This document shows positions 8,004-18,740 of a stretch of DNA of 64,000 nucleotides, piece by piece (the stretch's first letter is position 1; every line of letters starts with the position of its first letter). The position numbers and the translations under genes were made by a program. Source of the stretch: Hyphomicrobiales bacterium (GTDB lineage: Bacteria > Pseudomonadota > Alphaproteobacteria > Rhizobiales > Beijerinckiaceae); assembly GCA_027483895.1 (NCBI GenBank), contig JAIXTP010000009.1, forward strand, positions 279,161 through 343,160, read 5' to 3'. The notes beneath the pieces are model-generated. The model did no database searches. It was not told where the DNA came from and worked only from the letters and a program-made list of their open reading frames with translations.

Positions 8004-8849
8004 ATGCGTTTCGAAGGTACCGAGTCCTACGTCGCCACCGAGGATCTGACCGTCGCGGTCAATGCCGCGATCGTGCTCGAACGTCCGCTTCTGGTGAAGG
8101 GCGAGCCGGGGACCGGAAAGACCGTTCTAGCGGAGGAAATCGCCCGCGCGCTCGGCGCTCCGCTCATCACGTGGCACATCAAGTCCACGACGAAAGCCGC
8201 TCAAGGACTTTATGAATACGATGCCGTGTCGCGTCTGCGCGACAGCCAGCTCGGCGATCCCCGCGTCTCCGAGATCCGGAACTACATCCGGCGCGGCAAG
8301 CTGTGGGAGGCCTTCGCGGGCGAGACGCGGCCGGTTCTTCTGATCGACGAGATCGACAAGGCCGACATCGAATTCCCGAACGACCTTCTGCTCGAACTCG
8401 ACCGCATGGAATTCCATGTCTACGAGACCGGCGAGACGATCCGCGCGAAGCGGCGCCCGGTGGTGATCATCACCTCGAACAACGAAAAGGAACTGCCCGA
8501 CGCGTTCCTGCGCCGCTGCTTCTTCCACTACATCCGCTTCCCCGATCAGGAGACGATGGAGCGGATCGTCGAGGTGCATTTCCCCGACATCAAGAAGCGG
8601 CTGACGGCCGAAGCGCTGCGTCTCTTCTTCGAACTGCGCGATGTGCCGGGCCTCAAGAAGAAGCCGTCGACCTCGGAACTGCTCGACTGGCTGAAGCTTT
8701 TGATGGCCGAAGACATCTCGCCCGAGACGCTGCGCGAGAAGGACGCGAAGAAGCTGATCCCCCCGCTGCACGGCGCGCTGCTGAAGAACGAGCAGGACGT
8801 GCACATGCTCGAACGGATCGCCTTCCTCAATCGCCGCGAAGGGCGCTGA
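8004..8849 (+). CDS. MoxR-family AAA ATPase
   Basis: A 281-residue AAA+ ATPase with Walker A GEPGTGKT (33-40), Walker B VLLIDEIDKAD, and the SNNEKELPDAFLRR sensor/arginine-finger region. MoxR proteins act with VWA (CoxE-like) partners as chaperones for assembly of other complexes, and the likely partner is the VWA gene at 4691-5869. The frame is open to 7944, but the ATG at 8004 follows GGGGG and gives the family N-terminus. TTGACC at 7950-7955 could be a -35 element, with no convincing -10. It converges on the SDR gene with 3 bases between stops. Confidence 0.93.
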   Translation: MRFEGTESYVATEDLTVAVNAAIVLERPLLVKGEPGTGKTVLAEEIARALGAPLITWHIKSTTKAAQGLYEYDAVSRLRDSQLGDPRVSEIRNYIRRGKLWEAFAGETRPVLLIDEIDKADIEFPNDLLLELDRMEFHVYETGETIRAKRRPVVIITSNNEKELPDAFLRRCFFHYIRFPDQETMERIVEVHFPDIKKRLTAEALRLFFELRDVPGLKKKPSTSELLDWLKLLMAEDISPETLREKDAKKLIPPLHGALLKNEQDVHMLERIAFLNRREGR

Positions 8850-8852
8850 GGA

Positions 8853-9593
8853 TCACTCCGGGAAGCGGTAGCTCAGCACCTTGCGGCTGGGGAAGTCGAA
8901 GATCCGGCCGCTCTCGTTCCAATCCGGCGCGGCCAGCTTCACGAACCAAGGCGCGAGATCCTCGGGCGTTTCCAGCGTCATCGGATCCTCGCCGGGCAGC
9001 GCGGAGGCGCGCATGTCGGTGCGCAGCGGACCCGGATTGACCATCATCACCTTGACCTTGGTCGAGGCGGTTTCCGCCGCATAGGTGGAGCCGAGAGCGT
9101 CCACCGCGGCTTTGGAGACCGAGTAGGGGCCCCAATAGGCCATGCGCTTCCAGGAGGCGCCGGACGACACAAGGATGGCGCGGCCGGCGTCCGACGCCTG
9201 CAGCAGCGGATCGAGCGAGCGGATGAAGCGCCAATTCGCGGTGACGTTGACCGTCATCACCTCGTCCCATGCCTTGGGCTGGACATGGCCGAGCGGCGAG
9301 ATCGGCCCGAGCACGGCGCCGTTGCCGAGAAAGACGTCGAGCTTGCCCCACCGCTCGTAGATCGCGGCGCCGAGACGGTCGATCGCTTCCATGTCCTTGA
9401 GGTCCATGGGCACGAGCGTCGCGGTCGAGCCCTTCTCGCGGATGGCGTCGTCGAGCTCCTCGAGCGCGCCCTGCGTACGCGCGACGGCGACGATATGGGC
9501 GCCCGCTTCGGCGAAGGCCAAGGCGGCCGCGCGGCCGATGCCGCGGGACGCCCCGGTGATCAGGGCGATGCGATTCGCGAGGATCTTGGACAT
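8853..9593 (-). CDS. Short-chain dehydrogenase/reductase
   Basis: NAD(P)-dependent oxidoreductase of the classical SDR type, 246 residues. The cofactor motif TGASRGIG is at 13-20, and the Ser-Tyr-Lys triad is read as Ser144, Tyr157 and Lys161 in GPYSVSK. The usual NNAG strand end is GNGA here. Asp64 in PMDLKD fits the adenine-contacting Asp. The substrate cannot be inferred. It starts 16 bases upstream of nothing else on its strand except purF, which ends at 9610, so it is probably the distal gene of the purF transcript. Confidence 0.9.
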   Translation of the reverse strand: MSKILANRIALITGASRGIGRAAALAFAEAGAHIVAVARTQGALEELDDAIREKGSTATLVPMDLKDMEAIDRLGAAIYERWGKLDVFLGNGAVLGPISPLGHVQPKAWDEVMTVNVTANWRFIRSLDPLLQASDAGRAILVSSGASWKRMAYWGPYSVSKAAVDALGSTYAAETASTKVKVMMVNPGPLRTDMRASALPGEDPMTLETPEDLAPWFVKLAAPDWNESGRIFDFPSRKVLSYRFPE

Positions 9594-9609
9594 GCTGGGT
9601 TCCGGATGA

Positions 9610-11064
9610 TCAGCCGGCTTCGGCCAGAAGCGCCAATTGGCGCGGCGTTTCGACGGACTTGTCCGTAAGCGCGGTCGGATAGTCGCCCGTGAAGCAGTGG
9701 TCGGTGAATTTCGGCGCGGCGGGATCGCGGCCGGGCTCGCCCATCGCGCGGTAGATGCCGTCGACGGAGAGGAAGGCGAGAGAGTCGCAGCCGATATAGC
9801 GGCGCATCTCTTCGAGCGAATGGGTCGCGGCGAGGAGTTTTTCGCGCTCGGGCGTGTCGATCCCGTAATAGTCGGGATGGGTGATCGGCGGGCTGGAAAT
9901 GCGGAAATGCACTTCCTTGGCGCCGGCCTCGCGCATCATCTGCACGATCTTCACCGAAGTGGTGCCGCGTACGATCGAATCGTCGATCAGCACGATGCGC
10001 TTGCCCGCGACCACCGATCGGTTGGCCGAGTGCTTCATGCGCACGCCCAGCTCGCGGACCGACTGCGTCGGCTGGATGAAGGTGCGGCCGACATAGTGGT
10101 TGCGGATGATCCCGAGCTCGTACGGGATCCCCGACGCTTGCGCGTAGCCGAGCGCGGCGGGCACGCCGGAGTCGGGCACCGGGATGACCACGTCGGCTTC
10201 GATGCCGGATTCGGCCGCGAGTTCCGCGCCCATGCGCTTGCGGACGTCGTAGACCGGGCGGCCGTGCACGATGGAGTCCGGCCGCGCGAAATAGATGAAC
10301 TCGAAGATGCAGGGCCGTGCGGCCGCGGGCGGGAACGGCTTCAGGGACTGAAGGCCGGTCTCGTCGATGACGACCACTTCGCCGTTCTCGATGTCGCGGA
10401 TGAAGCGGGCGCCGATGATGTCGAGCGCGCAGGTCTCGGAGGCGAGGATGAAGCAGCCGTCGAGCTCGCCGAGAACCAGCGGGCGGATGCCGAGCGGATC
10501 GCGCGCGCCGACGAGCTTCTTGTTGGTGAGGCCGACGAAGGCGTAGGCGCCTTCGAGGCGCTGGATCGCGTCGACGAAGCTGTCCACGAAGCGGGTGCGC
10601 TTGCTGCGGGCCACGAGGTGGAGGACGACCTCGGTGTCGGTCGTCGACTGGCAGATCGCGCCCTCGCGCACGAGCTCGCGACGCAGCGTGAGGCCGTTGG
10701 TGAGATTGCCGTTGTGCGCGACCGCGAAGCCGCCGCCATGCAGCTCGGCGAAGAGCGGCTGCACGTTGCGCAGGATGGTTTCGCCGGTCGTGGAATAGCG
10801 GACGTGACCGATGGCCGACGAGCCCTTCAACCGTTCGATGACGGCGCGGTCGGAGAAGTTGTCGCCCACGAGGCCGAGGCGGCGTTCCGAATGGAAGCGC
10901 TTGCCGTCGAAGGCCACGATGCCTGCGGCTTCCTGGCCGCGATGCTGGAGCGCATGCAGGCCGAGAGCGGTGATCGCGGCGGCTTCGGGATGTCCGAAAA
11001 TGCCGAATACGCCGCACTCTTCGCGAAGCCGGTCGGCATCGAGGTCGAATTCGATATCGGTCAT
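9610..11064 (-). CDS. purF: Amidophosphoribosyltransferase
   Basis: First committed enzyme of purine synthesis: makes 5-phosphoribosylamine from PRPP and glutamine. The ATG at 11064 gives 484 residues with a 16-residue propeptide ahead of the N-terminal nucleophile Cys17 (EECGVFGIFGH), so the protein should be self-processed like the Bacillus-type enzyme. The glutaminase half is followed by the phosphoribosyltransferase loop VLIDDSIVRGTTS. Of the cysteines that hold the iron-sulfur cluster in Bacillus-type enzymes I see only some (for example in DHCFTGDYPT), so cluster binding is uncertain. The reading frame stays open far upstream through cvpA and radA, but that is frame noise of G+C-rich DNA. 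Confidence 0.95.
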   Translation of the reverse strand: MTDIEFDLDADRLREECGVFGIFGHPEAAAITALGLHALQHRGQEAAGIVAFDGKRFHSERRLGLVGDNFSDRAVIERLKGSSAIGHVRYSTTGETILRNVQPLFAELHGGGFAVAHNGNLTNGLTLRRELVREGAICQSTTDTEVVLHLVARSKRTRFVDSFVDAIQRLEGAYAFVGLTNKKLVGARDPLGIRPLVLGELDGCFILASETCALDIIGARFIRDIENGEVVVIDETGLQSLKPFPPAAARPCIFEFIYFARPDSIVHGRPVYDVRKRMGAELAAESGIEADVVIPVPDSGVPAALGYAQASGIPYELGIIRNHYVGRTFIQPTQSVRELGVRMKHSANRSVVAGKRIVLIDDSIVRGTTSVKIVQMMREAGAKEVHFRISSPPITHPDYYGIDTPEREKLLAATHSLEEMRRYIGCDSLAFLSVDGIYRAMGEPGRDPAAPKFTDHCFTGDYPTALTDKSVETPRQLALLAEAG

Positions 11065-11138
11065 GGAAGAGATCCGCGTCGACGCAGCCCGTTGCGTCCG
11101 TTCGTATATGCGCCCGCCGGCGCGATTTATCAACGCGT

Positions 11139-11786
11139 CTACCGGGTTCCGCCGGTCGATTCGATGAGTTGCTTGAGCCCCTGCTGGTCGGCGGGCTTTG
11201 CCGGAGCGGGGGCGGGAGCAGCAGCGGTGCCGCCGGTCGGCGCCGGTGCGGGCGCTGCCTGCGTCTCGCCCTTCGGCTTGCCGAGGCCAGGGATCTTCGG
11301 GTCGTCCGGCATCAGCGCGAAGAGCCCGTCGCCCGCCTGTTTCAGGAAGGGGCGCAGGCGCGCGTCGCGCAGCATGTCGGGCTGGCGGCCTTCGCCGACG
11401 AGATAGTCGAAGAACATGAAGGCCACGACGGCGATGAGAAAGCCGCGGACGGCGCCGAACATGAAGCCGAGCGTGCGGTCGAGCGCGCCGATGCTCGAAT
11501 CGAGGATCAGGTCGGAAATCTTCACCGTGATGATCGAGACGATGATCAGCACGGCGAAGAAGACGGACGCGATGGCGGCGGCGAGCGCGAGCTGCTTGTT
11601 CGTGATATAGGGTTCGAGGAACGGCAGGACGAGCGGGTGGAAGGCATAGGCGGCGAAGCCCGCCGCGACCCAGCTGCCGATCGCCAGCACCTCGCGCGTG
11701 AAACCGCGCACCGATGCGAGAATGGCGGACAGAAGGACGACGCCCACGATGGCGATGTCCAGGACGTTGACCGGCAGTTGGCTCAT
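11139..11786 (-). CDS. CvpA family membrane protein
   Basis: A 215-residue inner-membrane protein with four predicted membrane segments in the first 150 residues, the CvpA-typical FTREVLAIGSW and FGAVRGFLIAV blocks, and a Pro/Ala-rich cytosolic tail. CvpA homologues neighbour purF widely; in E. coli cvpA is required for colicin V export and forms an operon with purF. The ATG at 11786 has GAGG five bases upstream. A GTG two codons earlier would overlap that site, so I rejected it. It lies between radA and purF on the same strand, with 74 bases to purF. Confidence 0.9.
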   Translation of the reverse strand: MSQLPVNVLDIAIVGVVLLSAILASVRGFTREVLAIGSWVAAGFAAYAFHPLVLPFLEPYITNKQLALAAAIASVFFAVLIIVSIITVKISDLILDSSIGALDRTLGFMFGAVRGFLIAVVAFMFFDYLVGEGRQPDMLRDARLRPFLKQAGDGLFALMPDDPKIPGLGKPKGETQAAPAPAPTGGTAAAPAPAPAKPADQQGLKQLIESTGGTR

Positions 11787-11852
11787 CGCCACCTCGGATT
11801 CGACTGCTTGGTTCGGGAATGCGGGCCCTTATAGCGGCGACGGGACGACCCG

Positions 11853-13274
11853 TCACCCACGTTCGGAGGCGAGCGCGCGCCGCGCACGCGGGGCGAGTGC
11901 GGCGATGCCGGAGACGAGATCGGTGACGTCGCCCGCCGCATCGTGGCGCATGGGCGACGAGCCGCGACCGTCGAGCCCGGCGCGGGGCAGAAAGGCGGTG
12001 GAAAAGCCGAGCTTCGCCGCCTCCTTGAGCCGAGCGGGCGTCTGCGCGGCAGGACGAAGGGCGCCCGTCAGCGCGATCTCGCCGATATAGACGCGGTCGG
12101 GCGGCAGCGGCGCGCCGGTGAGGGACGAGACGAGCGCGGCGGCTGCGGCGGCGTCGGCGGCCGGTTCCGTGATCTTCAGGCCGCCCGCGACGTTCAGATA
12201 GACGTCGTATTGGCCGAGCCTGAGGCCCGCATGCGCTTCGAGAACGGCGATGACCATGGACAGGCGGCTCGGGTCCCATCCGACGACGGCGCGGCGGGGC
12301 GTGCCGAGCGAGGAGGGGGCCACGAGGGCCTGAAATTCCACGAGGAGCGGGCGCGTGCCTTCCATGCCCGCGAAGACGGCAGTGCCCGGTGAACCCGTGT
12401 CGCGGCCCGCAAGGAAGAGCGCCGACGGGTTGGGGACCTCGGCGAGGCCCGTGCCCGTCATTTCGAACACGCCGATTTCGTCGGTGGGGCCGAAACGGTT
12501 CTTCACGGCGCGCAGGATGCGGAAATGGTGGGCCCCGTCGCCCTCGAAGGACGCGACCGCATCGACCATGTGTTCCACGACGCGCGGCCCCGCGATCTGG
12601 CCGTCTTTGGTGACGTGGCCGACGAGGATCAGCGCGGAGCCGCTGGTCTTGGCGTAGCGGATGAGCGCCTGTGCCGAGCCGCGGACCTGCGTCACCGTGC
12701 CGGGCGCGGACTCTACCGCTTCCGACCACATGGTCTGGATCGAATCGATGATGACGAGGGTCGGCGCTCCGCCCTGCGAGAGCGTCGCGATGATGTCCTC
12801 GACATTGGTCTCGGAAGCGAGTTCGACGGGCGCATCGGCCAGCGCGAGGCGTTCGGCACGGAGCCTGACCTGCCCGACCGCTTCTTCGCCGGAGATATAG
12901 ACGACGCGGCGGCCGCTCTTCGCGACGGCGGCGCAGGCCTGCATCAGAAGGGTGGACTTGCCGATGCCCGGATCGCCGCCGAGCAGGATCACGGAGCCGC
13001 GCACGAAGCCGCCGCCAGTCACGCGGTCGAGTTCGGCGATGCCGGAGGGAACGCGCGGCGCGTCCATGCTCGACCCGGTGAGGCCTTCGAGCGGAAAGAC
13101 GCGGCCCTTGGTCCGCCCGCCGGGGCCGCGCGGGGCCGAGCCGCCCGGCAAGGGCGGGGGCGCGCTTTCCTCCGCGATCGTGTTCCAGCCGCCGCAGGCG
13201 TCGCAGCGGCCCTGCCAACGCCCGTAGACGGCGCCGCAGGACTGGCAGGCGAAGCTGTTGGAACGTTTGGCCAT
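11853..13274 (-). CDS. radA: DNA repair protein RadA
   Basis: Branch-migration ATPase of recombination. The 473-residue protein starts with a C4 zinc finger (Cys10, Cys13, Cys24, Cys27), then the RecA-like core with Walker A GGDPGIGKST, the RadA-specific KNRFGPTDEIG motif, and a C-terminal Lon-like domain with a GDPG-less GRGSSPM loop. The start ATG overlaps the alr stop by one base (TGATG), which decides the start and implies coupling. The frame is open further upstream, but that reading would run through alr. Confidence 0.95.
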   Translation of the reverse strand: MAKRSNSFACQSCGAVYGRWQGRCDACGGWNTIAEESAPPPLPGGSAPRGPGGRTKGRVFPLEGLTGSSMDAPRVPSGIAELDRVTGGGFVRGSVILLGGDPGIGKSTLLMQACAAVAKSGRRVVYISGEEAVGQVRLRAERLALADAPVELASETNVEDIIATLSQGGAPTLVIIDSIQTMWSEAVESAPGTVTQVRGSAQALIRYAKTSGSALILVGHVTKDGQIAGPRVVEHMVDAVASFEGDGAHHFRILRAVKNRFGPTDEIGVFEMTGTGLAEVPNPSALFLAGRDTGSPGTAVFAGMEGTRPLLVEFQALVAPSSLGTPRRAVVGWDPSRLSMVIAVLEAHAGLRLGQYDVYLNVAGGLKITEPAADAAAAAALVSSLTGAPLPPDRVYIGEIALTGALRPAAQTPARLKEAAKLGFSTAFLPRAGLDGRGSSPMRHDAAGDVTDLVSGIAALAPRARRALASERG

Positions 13275-14368
13275 CAGCGGACCTCCCGACGGGGATGGCG
13301 GCGGCCGAGCTGGGTGAGGATCTCGTAGCCGATCGTGCCTGCATTGCGGCCCACGCGATCGATGTCGAGTTCGCCGCCGATGAACATGGCCTCGTCGCCG
13401 CGCTTCGCGCCGGGAACGTCCGTCACGTCGAGCGCGAGAAGATCCATCGAGATCCGGCCCGCCACCGGACACACCACGCCCGCGACGACGGCCTCGGCCG
13501 CGTGCACGCCCGTCGGTGCGGAGCCCGACCGGAGGAAGCCGTCGGCATATCCGAGCGAGACCGTCGCGATGCGGCTCGGGCGACCCGCGATCCACGTGCC
13601 GTTGTAGCCGACCGCATCGCCCGGCCGGACGTCCCTGACCTGAAGGAGAGGGACGGACAGCCGCACGACCGGTTCCATGGGGTTCCGTTCGCCGGGCAGT
13701 GGATTGCCGCCGTAAAGCGCATAGCCGGGCCGGACAAGATCGTGATGCGCGTCGGGGCCGAGAAAGATACCGGCGGAATTGGCGAGGCTTCCCTTCACGC
13801 CCGGGAAAAGAGCGCGCGCTTCGGCGAAGGAAGCGATCTGGCGCCCATTGATACCGGCTTCGGGTTCCTCGGCTGAGACGAGATGGCTCATCAAAAGCGT
13901 GATTTCGAAACCGAGCGTGTTGTCGCGTCGGCGTGCGGCGACGTCGCCCCAATCGGCGGGCGCAAGGCCGAGCCGGTTCATGCCGGTATCCACATGCACC
14001 GCCGCCTCGCCCGGAAGCTCCGTCGCATGCACATAGTCCTGCCATTCCGAGATGTCTTCGGGCGAGCCGAGGACCGGGCGCAGGCGCCACGGCCCGTAAT
14101 CGCCCGCCGTACCCGGCGCCAATCCGTTCAGGACATAGATCACCGCATCCGGAGCGACCTCGCGCGCGCGGATGCCCTCGCTCGGATGGGCCACGAAAAA
14201 GGTGCGGCAGCCGTCGGCCGCAAGCGCCCGCACGGCGCCTTCCAATCCGGTGCCGTAGGCGTCGGCCTTGACCACGGCCGCACATTCCGCCGAGCCGACC
14301 AGCCGCGCGAGGCGGCGACGGTTCATCACCGTCGCGGAGCGGTCGATCACGAGTTCGGCGGAGGTCAT
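13274..14368 (-). CDS. alr: Alanine racemase
   Basis: PLP enzyme that interconverts L- and D-alanine for peptidoglycan. The 364-residue product has the PLP lysine Lys34 in AAVVKADAYGTG, the substrate-binding HVDTGMNRLGL segment and the second active-site tyrosine region VGYNGTW. GRISMDLLALDVT matches the C-terminal beta domain. It is read with radA (one-base overlap) and lies 106 bases downstream of dnaB, giving the alphaproteobacterial order dnaB-alr-radA-cvpA. Confidence 0.95.
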   Translation of the reverse strand: MTSAELVIDRSATVMNRRRLARLVGSAECAAVVKADAYGTGLEGAVRALAADGCRTFFVAHPSEGIRAREVAPDAVIYVLNGLAPGTAGDYGPWRLRPVLGSPEDISEWQDYVHATELPGEAAVHVDTGMNRLGLAPADWGDVAARRRDNTLGFEITLLMSHLVSAEEPEAGINGRQIASFAEARALFPGVKGSLANSAGIFLGPDAHHDLVRPGYALYGGNPLPGERNPMEPVVRLSVPLLQVRDVRPGDAVGYNGTWIAGRPSRIATVSLGYADGFLRSGSAPTGVHAAEAVVAGVVCPVAGRISMDLLALDVTDVPGAKRGDEAMFIGGELDIDRVGRNAGTIGYEILTQLGRRHPRREVR

Positions 14369-14474
14369 GGAAGCTCCTCGAGGCGCAAGGGCGGCTCGCG
14401 AAGGAATCCTCCGTCGGGCGGGCGCAACGCGCCTTCCCGGAAAGGAGGTTCCGTTCGTCGGTCCCCGAAGGGAC

Positions 14475-15953
<1,479 letters not shown>

Positions 15954-16115
15954 GGGCGGACGATCCTCGGGTCGGCGGTTCGGACGATCGTTCAGTTAGC
16001 ACCGAACAAGCGGCAAGACGCGTCTCCGTTCCGCGCGGACCGAGCTTCCCCCGTTACCCACAGGCCTTGCGCGCCGATGACGATTTCAGGGGCGGTGTGT
16101 CTTGCCGGAAACAGC

Positions 16116-16137
16116 GACGGCGGCCGAAGCCGCCGTC
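16116..16137 (-). terminator. UUCG-tetraloop hairpin downstream of ndk
   Basis: On the minus strand GACGGCGGC-TTCG-GCCGCCGTC forms a nine-base-pair stem closed by a C(UUCG)G loop, 34 bases after the ndk stop. The tract after it is GCTGTTTCC, only weakly U-rich. It is a good candidate transcript end for ndk, protecting dnaB from read-through. Confidence 0.55.
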
Positions 16138-16170
16138 ATCGTCGTCAGGAGGGTACGAAGGACCGCGGCG

Positions 16171-16593
16171 TCAGCCGACGATTTCGTTGCCCGAGAAGAA
16201 CTGGGCGATTTCGACGGCGGCGGTCTCCGGAGCGTCGGAACCGTGAACCGTGTTCTCGCCGACCGACTTGGCGAAGAGCTTGCGGATGGTGCCGTCGGCC
16301 GCATTGGCCGGGTTGGTGGCGCCCATCACTTCGCGGTAGCGCGCGATGGCGTTGTCGCCTTCGAGCACCTGCACGACGACCGGGCCGGAGACCATGAAGT
16401 CGACGAGCTCGCCGAAGAAGGGACGCTCGCGGTGCACGCCGTAGAAGGTCTCGGCCTGCTCGCGGGTCATCCGGATGCGCTTCTGCGCGACGATCCGCAG
16501 GCCCGCCTTCTCGATGACGGCGTTGACGCTGCCGGTGAGGTTCCGCTCGGTCGCGTCGGGTTTGATGATCGAGAAAGTGCGTTCGAGGGCCAT
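16171..16593 (-). CDS. ndk: Nucleoside diphosphate kinase
   Basis: Transfers the gamma-phosphate of ATP to nucleoside diphosphates through a phosphohistidine. The 140-residue product has the full family pattern: [12 protein letters not shown] at the N-terminus, the MGATNP loop, and the active-site His in [12 protein letters not shown]. It is a stand-alone gene with a hairpin after it and about 100 bases before the next possible small ORF. Confidence 0.96.
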   Translation of the reverse strand: MALERTFSIIKPDATERNLTGSVNAVIEKAGLRIVAQKRIRMTREQAETFYGVHRERPFFGELVDFMVSGPVVVQVLEGDNAIARYREVMGATNPANAADGTIRKLFAKSVGENTVHGSDAPETAAVEIAQFFSGNEIVG

Positions 16594-16696
16594 GCTCGTA
16601 CCTGCTGGGTTCGGAAGGTAAAACGGGAATTCGGCGGGCTTATACCTTCGGCCCGGTCGCGCGACAACCCGAGCGGCACCGTGCCGCGGCGGTTGA

Positions 16697-16792
16697 TCAG
16701 AGCACGGCCGCCATGACCTCGACCGCGATGGCGATGCCGAGCAGGCAGCTGGCGGCCACCAGCATGAGCGCCGAGGGGGAAAAGCCGTTCAT
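16697..16792 (-). CDS. Possible 31-residue single-span membrane peptide
   Basis: A complete small frame (ATG 16792, TGA 16697-16699) in the ndk-purN gap encodes [20 protein letters not shown] and then a further eleven mainly hydrophobic residues ending AAVL. It is a short polar start followed by one transmembrane helix with a single Glu near its end. It resembles many bacterial small membrane peptides in design, but I recognise no family. The upstream Shine-Dalgarno is weak (GGA about 9 bases away). Its reality rests only on composition and on filling an otherwise empty gap. Confidence 0.35.
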   Translation of the reverse strand: MNGFSPSALMLVAASCLLGIAIAVEVMAAVL

Positions 16793-16885
16793 GCAGGTCC
16801 GATCCATCCCGCGAACTCCGTCTGCGGGTCGGATCTGCTGCGATTCGGCGGGCCGAAAGGCGGCCCGGGCGTGGCGGAAATGCGG

Positions 16886-17545
16886 TCAGGCGCCGCGATG
16901 CGGGCTGATCAGCGCCGGGCAGGGCCGGTCGTCGGCGATGCGGACGCGGTTGCCGTCGAGAACGGCCATGCCCGAAGCCACGAGCGCGAGCGCATAGGGA
17001 TAGACCCGATGCTCCGCTTCGAGGACGCGGGCGGCGAGGGTGTCGGGCGTATCGTCCGAGAGCACCGGCACGGCGGCCTGCGCGATGATCGGGCCCGCAT
17101 CGACGTCCGGCACCACATGGTGGACCGTGCAGCCGTGGATCTTCACGCCTTCCTCGATGGCTCGTTCATGGGTGTGAAGACCCCGGAAGGAGGGCATCAG
17201 CGACGGGTGGATGTTGATGAGACGACCCGTCCGGCGCGTGATGAACCAGGGCGTAAGGACGCGCATGAAGCCTGCGAGGCAGACGAGTTCGATCCCGGCC
17301 TCCTCGAGGCGGGCATCGACGGCGCGTTCGAAGCTCTCGCGGTCGGCAAAGGCCTTGTGGTCGACGGTCGCGGTCGGGAGGCCCGCGGCGGCCGCGCGGT
17401 CGAGCCCCGGCGCGCCGGGCCTGTTCGAAAGCACCAGCGCGATCTCGGCCGGATATGACGGATCGGCCGCCGCCTCGATGAGGGCGGTCATGTTCGATCC
17501 GCGCCCGGAGATCAGGATCGCGGTCTTGACGCGCTTCGTGCTCAC
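16886..17545 (-). CDS. purN: Phosphoribosylglycinamide formyltransferase
   Basis: Uses 10-formyl-THF to formylate GAR in purine synthesis. The 219-residue product begins with [18 protein letters not shown] and contains the catalytic region [20 protein letters not shown] with the downstream Asp in PDVDAGPII. The start is GTG at 17545, overlapping the purM stop (GTGA), so the two are translationally coupled. The frame is open further upstream, but that would run through purM. Confidence 0.95.
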   Translation of the reverse strand: MSTKRVKTAILISGRGSNMTALIEAAADPSYPAEIALVLSNRPGAPGLDRAAAAGLPTATVDHKAFADRESFERAVDARLEEAGIELVCLAGFMRVLTPWFITRRTGRLINIHPSLMPSFRGLHTHERAIEEGVKIHGCTVHHVVPDVDAGPIIAQAAVPVLSDDTPDTLAARVLEAEHRVYPYALALVASGMAVLDGNRVRIADDRPCPALISPHRGA

Positions 17546-18612
17546 AGCGCGAGACGTCCGCGCGTCATGACGCGTTCGCCCTCGCCGGCAGCGACGACTT
17601 CGCCGAGACGGACGGGCTTTTCGCCCGCTGCCGACAACGCGGCTTCCACCTCGTCGAGCTTTGCGGGGTCGACCGCGATCACCATGCCGATGCCGCAGTT
17701 GAAGGTGCGGAGCATTTCGTATTCGACGACGCCGCCGGTCGCTGCCAGCCAACGGAAGACCGGGAGGACCGGGATCGCGTCGAGATCGATGACGACGCCG
17801 GTGCCGTCGGGCAGCACGCGGGGAATGTTGTCGATGAAGCCGCCGCCCGTGATGTGGGCGAGCGCCTTGATGCCGCCCGTCGTACGGATGGCGGTCAGCA
17901 GCTGCTTCACATAGATCCGAGTCGGCTCCAGCAGCGCCGCGCCGAGCGTGGTGTCGGGGGCGAAGGGAGCGGGCTCGTTCCAGCCGAGACCCGCGCGGGC
18001 CACGATGCGCCGGACGAGGGAATAGCCGTTCGAATGCACGCCCGAGGAGGGAAGGCCGATCAGGACGTCGCCCCGGCCGACATCCGGCCGCGGCAGGAGC
18101 GTCCCGCGTTCCGCGGCGCCGACGGAGAAGCCCGCGAGATCGTAATCGCCGCCCTGATAGACGCCCGGCATTTCGGCCGTCTCGCCGCCGATGAGCGCGC
18201 AGCCCGCCAAGAGGCAGCCTTGCGCGATGCCCTTGACGACCTTCGCGCCGACGTCCGGCGCGAGCTTCCCGGTTGCGAAATAGTCAAGGAAGAAGAGGGG
18301 TTCGGCGCCCTGCACGATGATGTCGTTGACGCACATGGCCACGAGATCGATGCCGATCGTGTCGTGGATGTTCGTCTCGATCGCGATCTTGAGCTTCGTG
18401 CCGACGCCGTCATTGGCTGCGACGAGCACGGGATCGCGGAAGCCGGCGGCCTTGAGGTCGAAGAGACCGCCGAAGCCGCCGATCTCCGCATCCGCCCCCG
18501 GCCGGCGCGTCGCGCGCACAAGCGGCTTGATCGCATCGACGAGCGCGTTGCCCGCATCGATGTCGACGCCCGCATCGGCGTAAGTGAGCCCCTTGCTGTC
18601 CCGGTCGGTCAT
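17542..18612 (-). CDS. purM: Phosphoribosylformylglycinamidine cyclo-ligase
   Basis: AIR synthetase of the purine pathway: closes FGAM to aminoimidazole ribonucleotide with ATP. The 356-residue product starts [17 protein letters not shown] and has the family blocks [30 protein letters not shown] [16 protein letters not shown] and [16 protein letters not shown]. It forms a coupled pair with purN. The gene diverges from the phosphatidyltransferase at 18741, with about 130 bases between the starts that should carry both promoters. Confidence 0.96.
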   Translation of the reverse strand: MTDRDSKGLTYADAGVDIDAGNALVDAIKPLVRATRRPGADAEIGGFGGLFDLKAAGFRDPVLVAANDGVGTKLKIAIETNIHDTIGIDLVAMCVNDIIVQGAEPLFFLDYFATGKLAPDVGAKVVKGIAQGCLLAGCALIGGETAEMPGVYQGGDYDLAGFSVGAAERGTLLPRPDVGRGDVLIGLPSSGVHSNGYSLVRRIVARAGLGWNEPAPFAPDTTLGAALLEPTRIYVKQLLTAIRTTGGIKALAHITGGGFIDNIPRVLPDGTGVVIDLDAIPVLPVFRWLAATGGVVEYEMLRTFNCGIGMVIAVDPAKLDEVEAALSAAGEKPVRLGEVVAAGEGERVMTRGRLAL

Positions 18613-18740
18613 GGACGTCTCCTGATCGCGCGGGGCCCGGAGTAAGGTCCGGCTCCGTCGAAGGCAAGTCCGGCATGTTCCGGGGCGTCGATTTCCGAAG
18701 CGGCACTCCCTACATTGGTGAGGTCGACCACAGAGGCATC

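Noticed and set aside
9610..13344. One 1244-codon minus-strand frame, seemingly a RadA-region/CvpA-region/PurF fusion
   Set aside because: The PurF N-terminus with its propeptide starts clearly at 11064, and CvpA and RadA are complete in other frames. The long frame is only an absence of stops.
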